From assembly GCA_028292195.1 (NCBI GenBank), contig JAQGMU010000181.1, forward strand, positions 1 to 32,781: a stretch of DNA of 32,781 nucleotides, given 5' to 3'. The translations under genes were made by a program, and so were the position numbers. Shown piece after piece: positions 9,720 to 17,053 of this stretch. Below the pieces are notes generated by a model. That model did no database searches, had not been told where the DNA came from, and was given only the letters and a program-made list of their open reading frames with translations. Each line of letters opens with the position of its first letter. Position 1 is the stretch's first letter. The stretch comes from Ramlibacter sp. Lineage in GTDB: Bacteria > Pseudomonadota > Gammaproteobacteria > Burkholderiales > Burkholderiaceae_C.

Positions 9720-11258
9720 CTACCGGCTACCGGCACGGTGGCCGATCGTGAACGCCTCCTCGAAGATCGAATACCCCGCCCAGTCGCCATGCGCGTACTG
9801 CAGCCGTGGCGTGTCCGGCGGCGGCGGCAACGCCGACAGCGCGCCCGGCACCGGGATGGGCATGGCGTGGCCGTAGCGCGCAACCTCCACCTGCGTCAGC
9901 CTCGAGCGCAGGTCGCTGTGCGGCACCGACAGTTCGGCGATGACGCGGTCGCGCCAATACGTCCAAGGCTGCTGCAGCAGGTCGGCGCGTGCCGCCTCGC
10001 CCGGTGCGCAGTACCAGGTCAGCACCGTCGGCCCGGGGGCGGGGTTCAGGTTCTGGTGGGTGGCCACCACGTAACCCAGGCTGTCGCTGCCGTACACCAC
10101 GTTGTCCCAGGCCGTGGGCATGCCCGGCGCGTCGGCCAGCGGGGACGTGAGGTGCAGGTTGGCAACCACCCAGGGGGCGTAGCGCGTCCGCGCGCCCAGT
10201 GCGCGCAGCGGCGACGGCGCGTTCTCCACCACGCGGGCCGCCACGAAGGCCGGCAGGGCGACGATGCAGCGCTGCGCGACCCAGCGCTCGACCCGCTGCG
10301 ACCGCGCATCGAGCACGTCGACCTCCACGCCGTGCGCCTGTTCCGCGATGCGCAGCACCACCTGGCCGCCGCGCACGCGATCGCCCAGCGGCGCCGCCAG
10401 CGCCTGCGCGAGCCAGCCGTTGCCCTGCGGCCAGGTGAGCAGCGCCTCGCGTTCGCCGCCCTCGGCGCCGGGTGGATGGAAGCCGTGGCGGGAGGCGAAG
10501 TAGTGCAGGCCGGCCCAGGCGGCGACCGTGGCGCTGCCCGCGCCGAAGTCGTCGCGGCAGCAGTAGTCCAGGTACCAGCGCAGCTGGGGGTCGGTGAGCT
10601 CGTGGCGTTCCAGCCAGGCGGCGAAGGTTTCGCCGTCCCAGGCGCGCAGCCTGGCGCGCGCGCGTTCGGGGATCTGGAAGGCGCCGCCCTGGCGGGCCTG
10701 TTCCACTTCGCGCGCGAAGCGCACGTACTGCGCCAGCGTCGATGCACCGGCGCCGGCCAGCGGCAGCAGGCCCTCCTGCCACTCGCCCTGGTAATACAGG
10801 CGTTCCTGCGGCGCATGGCACAGGTGGCGCTCGTCGTACTGCCAGCGGCCGTTGACGCGCCGGCGCAGCCCCAGTTCCTCCAGCAGGTCCTGCACCTCGC
10901 GCGCACCCTCGCCCGGCACCGGCAGGTAGTGGGCGCCGAGCGGGCAGGCGATGCCCTTGAGTTCGCCGCCGCGGCTGTTGCCGCCGGCCGTGTCCTCCAA
11001 TTCCAGCAGCACGAAGTCCTCGACGCGGCGCTGGCGCAGCGCGCGGGCGGCGGCCAGGCCGGCGATGCCGGCGCCGGCAATCACCACGTCGGCCTGCCGC
11101 GACACCGCGGGGATGGGCCACTCGCGCGGGCCGCGCAGCAGGTGGCCGCGGGCCAAGCTGGCGCCGGCAAAGCCACCCGAGACATCGGGCGCGGTCGGCG
11201 CGCAGCCGGCAAGCGTCGCCGCGCCCGCGACCAGCGCACTGCGGCGGCTGATGTTCAC
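9720..11258 (-). CDS. Tat-exported lipoprotein FAD-dependent amine oxidase
   Basis: A 512-residue flavoprotein. The N-terminus has a twin-arginine motif (SRRSALV, residues 4-10), a hydrophobic stretch and a lipobox ending LAGC with Cys19. This implies folded export by Tat and lipid anchoring on the periplasmic side. A Rossmann FAD motif, VVIAGAGIAGLAAARAL, follows at about residues 58-74, with LLELEDTAGGNSR completing the dinucleotide site. The C-terminus resembles flavin amine oxidases (GDWAGYSIFEEA). Polyamine or another amine is a likely substrate by family and context, but this is not shown. The GTG start overlaps the stop of the aminopropyltransferase gene (GTGA, 11255-11258), arguing for coupled translation. 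It is the last gene of the five-gene module. Confidence 0.85.
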   Translation of the reverse strand: MNISRRSALVAGAATLAGCAPTAPDVSGGFAGASLARGHLLRGPREWPIPAVSRQADVVIAGAGIAGLAAARALRQRRVEDFVLLELEDTAGGNSRGGELKGIACPLGAHYLPVPGEGAREVQDLLEELGLRRRVNGRWQYDERHLCHAPQERLYYQGEWQEGLLPLAGAGASTLAQYVRFAREVEQARQGGAFQIPERARARLRAWDGETFAAWLERHELTDPQLRWYLDYCCRDDFGAGSATVAAWAGLHYFASRHGFHPPGAEGGEREALLTWPQGNGWLAQALAAPLGDRVRGGQVVLRIAEQAHGVEVDVLDARSQRVERWVAQRCIVALPAFVAARVVENAPSPLRALGARTRYAPWVVANLHLTSPLADAPGMPTAWDNVVYGSDSLGYVVATHQNLNPAPGPTVLTWYCAPGEAARADLLQQPWTYWRDRVIAELSVPHSDLRSRLTQVEVARYGHAMPIPVPGALSALPPPPDTPRLQYAHGDWAGYSIFEEAFTIGHRAGSR

Positions 11259-12787
11259 TGCGTGACCTTGCCCCACTCGCGCTCGTAAGTCGTCACCAGC
11301 ACCTGGTTCGACAGCCGGTTCACTTCGGCCGGCACCCGCGCCATGTCGCGCGGGAAGTCGAACAGGGGCGGCACACCGTCCACCGTGAGGAAGCGCAGTC
11401 CTTCGGGCAGCGCCGCCGGGGCGTGCCAGGGCCGGCGGCTGGCCAGCACGAAGCCCCACTCGCCGAAGCTCGGCACGTTGGCGTGATAGGGCGCGGCCTG
11501 CAGGCCGACCGACTCCAGGGTCGTGACGACGGTCCAGAAACTCTGGCGCGCGACCAGGGGTGAAGTGGTCTGGATCACCGCGTAGCCGCTGGCGGCCAGC
11601 CGCTGCTCCAGCAGCGCGTAGAAGGCGTTGGTGTACAGCTTGCCGATCGAGAAGTTGGTGGGATCGGGGAAGTCCACGATGATCACGTCGAACATGTCCT
11701 GGCCCTGCTGCAGCCACTGGAACGCATCGGTGTGGACGACGTGCACCTTGGGCGAGCGCAACGCGCCGCCGTTGATCTCCGCCAGCCGCGGATCGGTGGA
11801 GAACAGCCGCGTCATGTTGGGGTCCAGCTCCACCAGCGTGATGCTCTCCACCTGCGGATAGCGCAGCAGCTCGCGCACCGCCAGCCCGTCGCCGCCGCCC
11901 AGCACCGCCACCTTGCGGGCGCCGCCGTGCGCGGCCATCGCGGGGTGCACCAGTGCCTCGTGGTAGCGGTACTCGTCGGACTGGGCGAACTGCAGGTTGC
12001 CATTGAGGAACAGGCGCAGGCCGCCGCGGCCCTGCGTGACCACGATGCGCTGCCACGGCGAACTCTCGGCCACCACGATCCTGTCCTGGTAGAAGCGGTC
12101 TTCCGCCAGCGAGGTGATCTCTTGCGAGCCCGCGAAGGCCGCACCGAGCGCGCCTATGGTCAGCAGGCAGGCCAGCACGTGGGCGGCAAGCCGCCGCAGC
12201 TCGTGCCGGAACAGCCAGAGCGCCCACAGGGCCACCAGCGCGTTCATCAGCCCGAACAGCAGCCCGGTGCGGATCAGCCCCAGCTGCGGCACCAGCAGCA
12301 GCGGAAAGGCGATGGACACCGCCAGTGCGCCCAGGTAGTCGAAGGTCAGCACCTGCGACACCAGCTCGCGCAGGCCCACGTTGCGTTTCAGGATGCGCAT
12401 CACCAGCGGGATCTCCAGCCCGACCAGCGTGCCGACCACCAGCACCAGCGCATACAGCAGCACCCGGAACGCGCCGGGCTGCCAGGCGTGGACCAGGAAC
12501 AGGAGGGCGGGCAGGCTGCCGCCCACCAGCGCCACCAGCAGCTCGATGCGCAGGAAGTGGGCCGGCAGCTGGCGCTCGAAGAAGCGCGACAGCCAGGAGC
12601 CCACACCCATCGCGAACAGGTAGGTGCCGATGATGGTGGAGAACTGCAGCACCGAGTCGCCCAGCACGTACGACGCCAGCGCGCCGGCGGCCAGCTCGTA
12701 GACCAGGCCGCAGGCGGCGACGACGAAGACCGAGGCAAGCAGGGCCACTTCCAGCGGCCGCGGCGCGGCCGCCCTGGTTCTATCCAT
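11255..12787 (-). CDS. Membrane-fused spermidine synthase-like aminopropyltransferase
   Basis: A 510-residue fusion. Residues 11-220 contain about seven membrane spans. Residues 225-500 form an aminopropyltransferase/SAM-methyltransferase fold. VLGGGDGLAVREL (295-307) matches the decarboxylated-SAM binding motif of spermidine synthases. LVELDP (318-323) is the acidic ribose-binding strand, and VDFPDP (371-376) sits where the classical enzymes have D-S-T/S-D-P. The expected chemistry is transfer of an aminopropyl group to an amine acceptor at the membrane; the acceptor is unknown. It overlaps the DUF350 gene by 8 bp upstream and the FAD oxidase gene by 4 bp downstream. The altered D-F-P-D-P loop suggests an acceptor other than plain putrescine (inference). 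Confidence 0.87.
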   Translation of the reverse strand: MDRTRAAAPRPLEVALLASVFVVAACGLVYELAAGALASYVLGDSVLQFSTIIGTYLFAMGVGSWLSRFFERQLPAHFLRIELLVALVGGSLPALLFLVHAWQPGAFRVLLYALVLVVGTLVGLEIPLVMRILKRNVGLRELVSQVLTFDYLGALAVSIAFPLLLVPQLGLIRTGLLFGLMNALVALWALWLFRHELRRLAAHVLACLLTIGALGAAFAGSQEITSLAEDRFYQDRIVVAESSPWQRIVVTQGRGGLRLFLNGNLQFAQSDEYRYHEALVHPAMAAHGGARKVAVLGGGDGLAVRELLRYPQVESITLVELDPNMTRLFSTDPRLAEINGGALRSPKVHVVHTDAFQWLQQGQDMFDVIIVDFPDPTNFSIGKLYTNAFYALLEQRLAASGYAVIQTTSPLVARQSFWTVVTTLESVGLQAAPYHANVPSFGEWGFVLASRRPWHAPAALPEGLRFLTVDGVPPLFDFPRDMARVPAEVNRLSNQVLVTTYEREWGKVTQ

Positions 12788-13001
12788 GCACGGCCGCCGC
12801 CACGATGATCGACACGCCCAGCGCCATGGCGCCGACCACGATCGCCAGCGCCATGTTCTGCTTCTCCACGATCTCCTCCCACAGCTTGTAGGGAGTGAGC
12901 TTGTCGATCAGGACGAAGCTCACCCAGAACATCGCGACGCCGATCAGCGCGTAGAGGATGGAGCCGAAGAAGGCGCCGGGTTTCAGCCATTCAATATCCA
13001 T
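12780..13001 (-). CDS. Small DUF350 (YjfL-like) membrane protein
   Basis: A 73-residue protein with two membrane spans (about 13-33 and 47-70). They flank a charged loop containing IDKLTPYKLWEEIVEKQN, the hallmark of a DUF350 repeat. Many DUF350 proteins carry two such units and four spans; this is a single unit. AGGAGG five bases before the ATG is a strong ribosome site. In E. coli the related yjfL lies in an operon with a PspA-family protein and a glutathionylspermidine-synthetase-like ligase (yjfC), so a tie between DUF350 and polyamine-type chemistry has precedent. Its molecular function is unknown. It is embedded between the DUF4178 and aminopropyltransferase genes. Confidence 0.85.
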   Translation of the reverse strand: MDIEWLKPGAFFGSILYALIGVAMFWVSFVLIDKLTPYKLWEEIVEKQNMALAIVVGAMALGVSIIVAAAVHG

Positions 13002-13025
13002 GGAAACCTCCTGAGAAAAGCTTGC

Positions 13026-14528
13026 TCATTTGTGCGAACCCCCGCTGCCGCCCGACCAGCCGCCGGTGCTGGAGCCCGGCGACGAGGTGGAATAGCCCGA
13101 TCCGCTGCCCCAGCCTTCGTCCCGGCAGGACTTCACGATCACCAGCAGGATCATGATGAGGATGAGGACCATGATGATGGTGCCGCAGCCGCAGCCCACG
13201 CCGCTGCCCTTGGGCGTGGTCGGTCCGGCGTCGCCGCGCTGCAGCAGGTCCTTCTTCGCCTCCAGCCCGAAGGCCTTGGCGACCGCGTCGCTTTCGACCT
13301 GGCTGCCGACCGACCAGGTGACCTCGGTCGGAGTCTCCTCCATGGACAGCAGGCTCTGGCGCTTGCTGTAGTCGCGGTTGAAGCTGGCCTGGCCGCGCTC
13401 GACCGGCCAGTAGAACTCACCGGCAACGTAGGTGGTCTGCGCCTTGTAGCTGTATTTCAGCTGGTAGGTCGTGCCCAGGTAGGTGGCGAGCTCGCGGCTC
13501 GCATTGAAGGTGGGCGCGCCGGTGGCGGGCTTGACCACGCTCCAGCCCTCGGTGGAATCGACCAGGAAGGTGAAGCCGCGCTTCGCGTTGTACAGCAGGT
13601 ATTCGTCCCAGCCGAAATGCTCGTCGGGATCGTCGGGCTCCGTGCCCAGGCGGTGCTGGAAGCCGACCACCTGCCACTGCACACCCTGTAGCTGCCCGGT
13701 GCTGCCCAGCGGGATCAGCGGCTGCACCGGCTCGTCCTGCAGCGCGTGCGCCAGCTCCCCGCCCGTCCCCTGGCGCAGGTCGATCAGGCTGTGGCAGGCG
13801 GCGCAGGTGATGCTCTTGCTGTTCGCGAGCTGCACTTCGACCGGGGCGCCGCAATTCGGGCAGGCGAAGGAGCGCCCCTGCAGGCCCTTGCTGCTGTCCT
13901 CGCGCAGCCCCGTCAGCTCCAGCTCCTCCAGGGCCACCGGACGGCCGCGCGACAGCGCCGGCGGGCTGCTGCCGTAGTCGATGGCCAGCACCTCGTTGTC
14001 GGCGCTGCGCAGTTCCACCATCGCGAACTGCGTGTCCAGCGGCGGCAGCTTGGGCAGCTCGCCCTGCGCCGAGACCAGTGCGACCAGCTCGTTGGAGGCG
14101 ACGCGGTAGGACTTGCCCTCGACCGCCGTCGTCGCGTTCAGCCGCAGCTGGTCCGGCTGCGGCACCGGCCGCTGCGTACTGGCCGGCAGCGCCAGCACAT
14201 AGGCGCCGTTGTCCTCGGCCAGCCAGGCGCTGCTGCCGTCGTCGAACAGGGCGTTCCATTCGGTCCAGGCGCCGCCGGCGCCGCGGTACTGCAGGCGGCC
14301 CACCAGCGTGAAGTCGCGCGCCTGCCAGCGGCCGCGGGCCAGCAGCTGCAGCGGCGAGAAGTCCTCGAAGACTTCGGCCACCTTGCCGATGCGCGAGAGC
14401 GCGGCGCCGTCGCGCACCACGGTGCTGCGGCAATAGCTGCAGACCGCGAAGGCCGACTGGGCGCTGCGGAATTCGACGGGGGCGCCGCAGCCCGGGCAGG
14501 GCGCGACGTAGGTCCGTTCGGCGGCCAA
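13026..14528 (-). CDS. Double zinc-ribbon DUF4178 protein with C-terminal membrane anchor
   Basis: A 500-residue protein. The first zinc ribbon has Cys11, Cys14, Cys30 and Cys33 (CPGCGAP...CSYC). A DUF4178 domain follows at about residues 55-205. A second ribbon (CPNCGAP...CAAC) lies near residues 220-241, followed by a second DUF4178-like half containing LGSTGQLQGVQWQVVGF. One hydrophobic span (TIIMVLILIMILLVIV) sits near residues 447-465, then a Ser/Gly-rich tail. The start is TTG at 14528. No other start precedes the first ribbon, and the SPFH stop is only six bases upstream, so TTG with coupling is the best reading. Ribbon plus membrane anchor recalls the B. subtilis YdjG partner of the flotillin-like YdjI (analogy, not proven homology). 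Confidence 0.85.
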   Translation of the reverse strand: MAAERTYVAPCPGCGAPVEFRSAQSAFAVCSYCRSTVVRDGAALSRIGKVAEVFEDFSPLQLLARGRWQARDFTLVGRLQYRGAGGAWTEWNALFDDGSSAWLAEDNGAYVLALPASTQRPVPQPDQLRLNATTAVEGKSYRVASNELVALVSAQGELPKLPPLDTQFAMVELRSADNEVLAIDYGSSPPALSRGRPVALEELELTGLREDSSKGLQGRSFACPNCGAPVEVQLANSKSITCAACHSLIDLRQGTGGELAHALQDEPVQPLIPLGSTGQLQGVQWQVVGFQHRLGTEPDDPDEHFGWDEYLLYNAKRGFTFLVDSTEGWSVVKPATGAPTFNASRELATYLGTTYQLKYSYKAQTTYVAGEFYWPVERGQASFNRDYSKRQSLLSMEETPTEVTWSVGSQVESDAVAKAFGLEAKKDLLQRGDAGPTTPKGSGVGCGCGTIIMVLILIMILLVIVKSCRDEGWGSGSGYSTSSPGSSTGGWSGGSGGSHK

Positions 14529-14534
14529 GGCCGG

Positions 14535-15563
14535 TTAGACCAGCTTCTTCAGCAGCTCCGCCTTCTTGGCGTCGAACTCTTCCTGCGTCACGATGCCCTT
14601 GGCCTTGAGGTCGCCCAGCTTCTCCAGGGTCGCCATCACGTCCTCGGGCTTGACGGCCGCAGCGGCCGCCGCCGGGTGTGCACCCTGCAGCCCCTGCTGC
14701 AGGTTCTGCGCCAGCACCTGGCCCATGGCGATGCCGGCGCCCAGCCCCATGGCGTCGCCGGCGATGCCGCCGCCGCCCTGGCCGGCTGCTTTCGCCATCT
14801 CGGGGATGGCCTGGCCGGTCTGGTACTGCATGAACCTGCCCATGTCGTTGCCCACCATGCCCATGCCGATGCGCTGGTCCAGGATCTTCTGCAGCTCCTC
14901 CGGCAGCGACAGGTTCTGCAGCGTCATGCCCTCCAGCTTGAGGCCGATGGCCTCGAAGGCCGGGCTCAACTCCTTCTGCAGCGCGTTGGCGAACTCGATC
15001 TGGTTGGACGCCAGGTCGAGGAACGGCAGGCCGCTCTGGGCGATGGCGTCGGAGATGTGCTGCAGGATCAACCCGCGCAGCTGGCCCTCCAGCTCGCCCG
15101 TGGTGTAGGTGTCGCGGGTGCCGGAGATCTTGGTGTGGAAGGCGCGCGGGTCGGCGACGCTGTAGTTGTAGTTGCCGAAGGCGCGCAGCCGCACCGCGCC
15201 GAAATCCTTGTCGCGGATGGTGATCGGCTGCGGCGTGCCCCAGCGCTGGTCGACCTGCTGGCGCGTGCTGAAGAAGTAGACGTCGCTCTTGAACGGGGAC
15301 TCGAACAGCTTGTCCCAGTTCTTCAGGTAGGTCAGCACCGGGATGGTGTTGGTGGTCAGCTTGTACAGGCCGGGCCCGAACACGTCGGCGATCTTGCCTT
15401 CGTTGACGAACACCGCCATCTGCGACTCGCGCACCGTGAGCGAGGCGCCGTACTGGATCTCCATGCCCGCCATCGGGTAGCGCCAGCTCAGCACGCCATT
15501 GCCGTCCTCCGTCCACTGGATGACGTCTATGAACTGCTTCTTGATGAAGTCCATCAGGCCCAT
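14535..15563 (-). CDS. SPFH-domain (YdjI-like) protein with SHOCT tail
   Basis: A 342-residue protein. The N-terminus IIKKQ-like FIKKQFIDVIQW segment and an SPFH/band-7 domain span about residues 35-225. A Gly/Ala-rich low-complexity linker occupies 260-305, and a SHOCT domain (LEKLGDLKAKGIVTQEEF) ends the protein at 308-340. This is the architecture often annotated as 'virion core protein'. The ATG at 15563 is fixed by AGGAGG seven bases upstream, so a longer in-frame extension to 15692 is rejected. In B. subtilis the related YdjI recruits PspA to the membrane via YdjG-YdjH (established). Here it heads the operon, probably scaffolding the DUF4178/DUF350 membrane proteins. No PspA gene is in the window. 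Confidence 0.9.
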   Translation of the reverse strand: MGLMDFIKKQFIDVIQWTEDGNGVLSWRYPMAGMEIQYGASLTVRESQMAVFVNEGKIADVFGPGLYKLTTNTIPVLTYLKNWDKLFESPFKSDVYFFSTRQQVDQRWGTPQPITIRDKDFGAVRLRAFGNYNYSVADPRAFHTKISGTRDTYTTGELEGQLRGLILQHISDAIAQSGLPFLDLASNQIEFANALQKELSPAFEAIGLKLEGMTLQNLSLPEELQKILDQRIGMGMVGNDMGRFMQYQTGQAIPEMAKAAGQGGGGIAGDAMGLGAGIAMGQVLAQNLQQGLQGAHPAAAAAAVKPEDVMATLEKLGDLKAKGIVTQEEFDAKKAELLKKLV

Positions 15564-15690
15564 GGGGAGTCCTCCTGCCAGCTTGTGCGGGCCATGATAG
15601 CGGCAGCCGGTGGCGGCGCCGCTAAATCTTGCACGGGCGGCGGCCGCATTCCATGAACTTTTGGACGGCTCCGGGGTCTGATCCAGCCCC

Positions 15691-16914
15691 ATGGAAAAGC
15701 AACCGAACTACATCGAGGAAGCCACCCCCGGCGGCGTGCCGGTGAAGCTGTGGACGCGCGGCGTGCCGGTGGAAGACGAGGCCCGCCGCCAGCTGGCCAA
15801 CGCGGCCCGGCTGCCCATCGTCTTCCGGCACATCGCCGCGATGCCCGACGTGCACTTCGGCATCGGCGCCACGGTCGGCTCGGTGATCCCCACCTTGCGC
15901 GCCATCATCCCGGCGGCGGTGGGGGTGGACATCGGCTGCGGCATGATCGCCTGCAAGACCACGCTGGCGGCGCAAGACCTGCCGGACAACCTGGCGCCGC
16001 TGCGCGCAGCCATCGAGCGCGCGGTCCCCCACGGGCGAGCACCGGGCAACCGCGACCCCGGAGCCTGGCAGAAGACACCGGGCGCGGTCGACACCGCCTG
16101 GGCCCAGCTGGAGCCGGAATTCGAGGCCCTGTGCCGCGACTACCCCAAGCTGGCGAAGACCAACCACCACAAGCACCTGGGCACGCTGGGCGGCGGCAAC
16201 CACTTCGTCGAGGTCTGCCTCGACGAACAGGGCAGCGTCTGGTTCATGCTGCACTCGGGTTCGCGCGGCGTCGGCAACGCCATCGGCACCATGTTCATCG
16301 AGCTGGCCAGGCAGGACGCCCTGCGCAACAACGCCAACCTGCCGGACCGCGACCTGGCCTACTTCGAGGAAGGCGCGCGCTACTTCGGCGACTACGTGCG
16401 CGCCGTCGGCTGGGCCCAGAAGTTCGCCAGGGCGAATCGCGAGGTGATGATGCGGCGCGTGCTGGAGGCCGCGAAGACGGTGATCCGCAAGCCCTTCCAG
16501 TCGCACCTCGAGGCGGTGAACTGCCACCACAACTACGTGCAGAAGGAAACGCACTTCGGCCAGGAGGTGTACCTCACGCGCAAGGGCGCGGTCAGCGCCA
16601 AGGCGGGCGAGCTGGGCATCATCCCGGGCAGCATGGGCGCGCGCAGCTTCATCGTGCGCGGCAGGGGCAACCCGGAAAGCTTCCAGTCCTGCTCGCACGG
16701 CGCCGGCCGCGCCATGAGCCGGGGCGACGCCAGGCGCCGCTTCACGCTGGCCGATCACCGCGCTGCCACTGAAGGCGTGGAGTGCCGCAAAGACAAGGAT
16801 GTCATCGACGAGACGCCGGCGGCGTACAAGGACATAGACGCCGTGATGAAGGCGCAGGAGGACCTGGTGGAGGTGGTGCACACCTTGAAGCAGGTGGTGT
16901 GCGTGAAGGGCTGA
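15691..16914 (+). CDS. rtcB: RtcB-type RNA-splicing ligase
   Basis: A 407-residue RtcB. It joins RNA 2',3'-cyclic-phosphate or 3'-phosphate ends to 5'-OH ends using GTP and Mn2+, for RNA repair or tRNA healing. Active-site residues are all visible: Asp80 and Cys83 in VDIGCGM, His171 in GGGNHF, His188 in LHSGSRG, His280 in NCHHNY, and the guanylylated His336 in SCSHGAGR. The length is normal. The start lacks a strong Shine-Dalgarno sequence. It is divergent from the SPFH module (127-bp intergenic region). No rtcA, rtcR or archease gene is adjacent, so this appears to be a stand-alone ligase. The TGA is the first base block of a large palindrome that follows. Confidence 0.95.
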   Translation: MEKQPNYIEEATPGGVPVKLWTRGVPVEDEARRQLANAARLPIVFRHIAAMPDVHFGIGATVGSVIPTLRAIIPAAVGVDIGCGMIACKTTLAAQDLPDNLAPLRAAIERAVPHGRAPGNRDPGAWQKTPGAVDTAWAQLEPEFEALCRDYPKLAKTNHHKHLGTLGGGNHFVEVCLDEQGSVWFMLHSGSRGVGNAIGTMFIELARQDALRNNANLPDRDLAYFEEGARYFGDYVRAVGWAQKFARANREVMMRRVLEAAKTVIRKPFQSHLEAVNCHHNYVQKETHFGQEVYLTRKGAVSAKAGELGIIPGSMGARSFIVRGRGNPESFQSCSHGAGRAMSRGDARRRFTLADHRAATEGVECRKDKDVIDETPAAYKDIDAVMKAQEDLVEVVHTLKQVVCVKG

Positions 16915-17053
16915 AAAAGTCCAGACAACCGGACGCAGAAGACGCAAAGGTTACGCAGAAGTCGCAGAAGGACAGCCATTCATATTGATGGTCTTCTTTT
17001 GCGTCTTCTGCGCAATCTCTGCGTCCTCTGCGTCCGGATGTTGGTTTTTCTCA
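16912..17053. terminator. Large imperfect palindrome, probable bidirectional terminator
   Basis: The arms run from 16929 to about 16970 and from about 16996 to 17037, separated by about 25 bases. Over the outer 37 positions of each arm, 32 match as an inverted repeat. Each arm is built of tandem ACGCAGAA/GACGCA-like units. AAAAA (16914-16918) and TTTTT (17045-17049) flank the stem symmetrically, giving a T-tract after the hairpin in both directions. The symmetry extends to the TGA stop codons of rtcB and of the glutamate dehydrogenase gene, which sit at the two ends. The centre is near 16983. Confidence 0.8.

Noticed and set aside
11259-12227. N-terminal extension of the amine oxidase through the aminopropyltransferase gene
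   Set aside because: It is out-of-frame reading of the upstream gene; the Tat/lipobox signal directly after GTG 11258 fixes the real start.
13417-15516. Long alternative minus-strand frame spanning the SPFH and DUF4178 genes
   Set aside because: Overlaps two genes with clear domains and strong starts in other frames; low-complexity Arg/Gly/Ala content only.
15600-15690. Sigma-54 promoter for rtcB
   Set aside because: rtcB is sigma-54/RtcR-controlled in E. coli, so it was sought, but the TTGCACGGGC region does not have GG-N10-GC with the needed flanks and no rtcR is present.
15564-15692. N-terminal extension of the SPFH protein
   Set aside because: AGGAGG seven bases before ATG 15563 and the typical MGLMDFIKKQ opening of the family fix the start.
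16929-17037. CRISPR array
   Set aside because: The repeated CGCAGAA units are about ten bases apart and arranged as an inverted repeat, with no spacers or cas genes.
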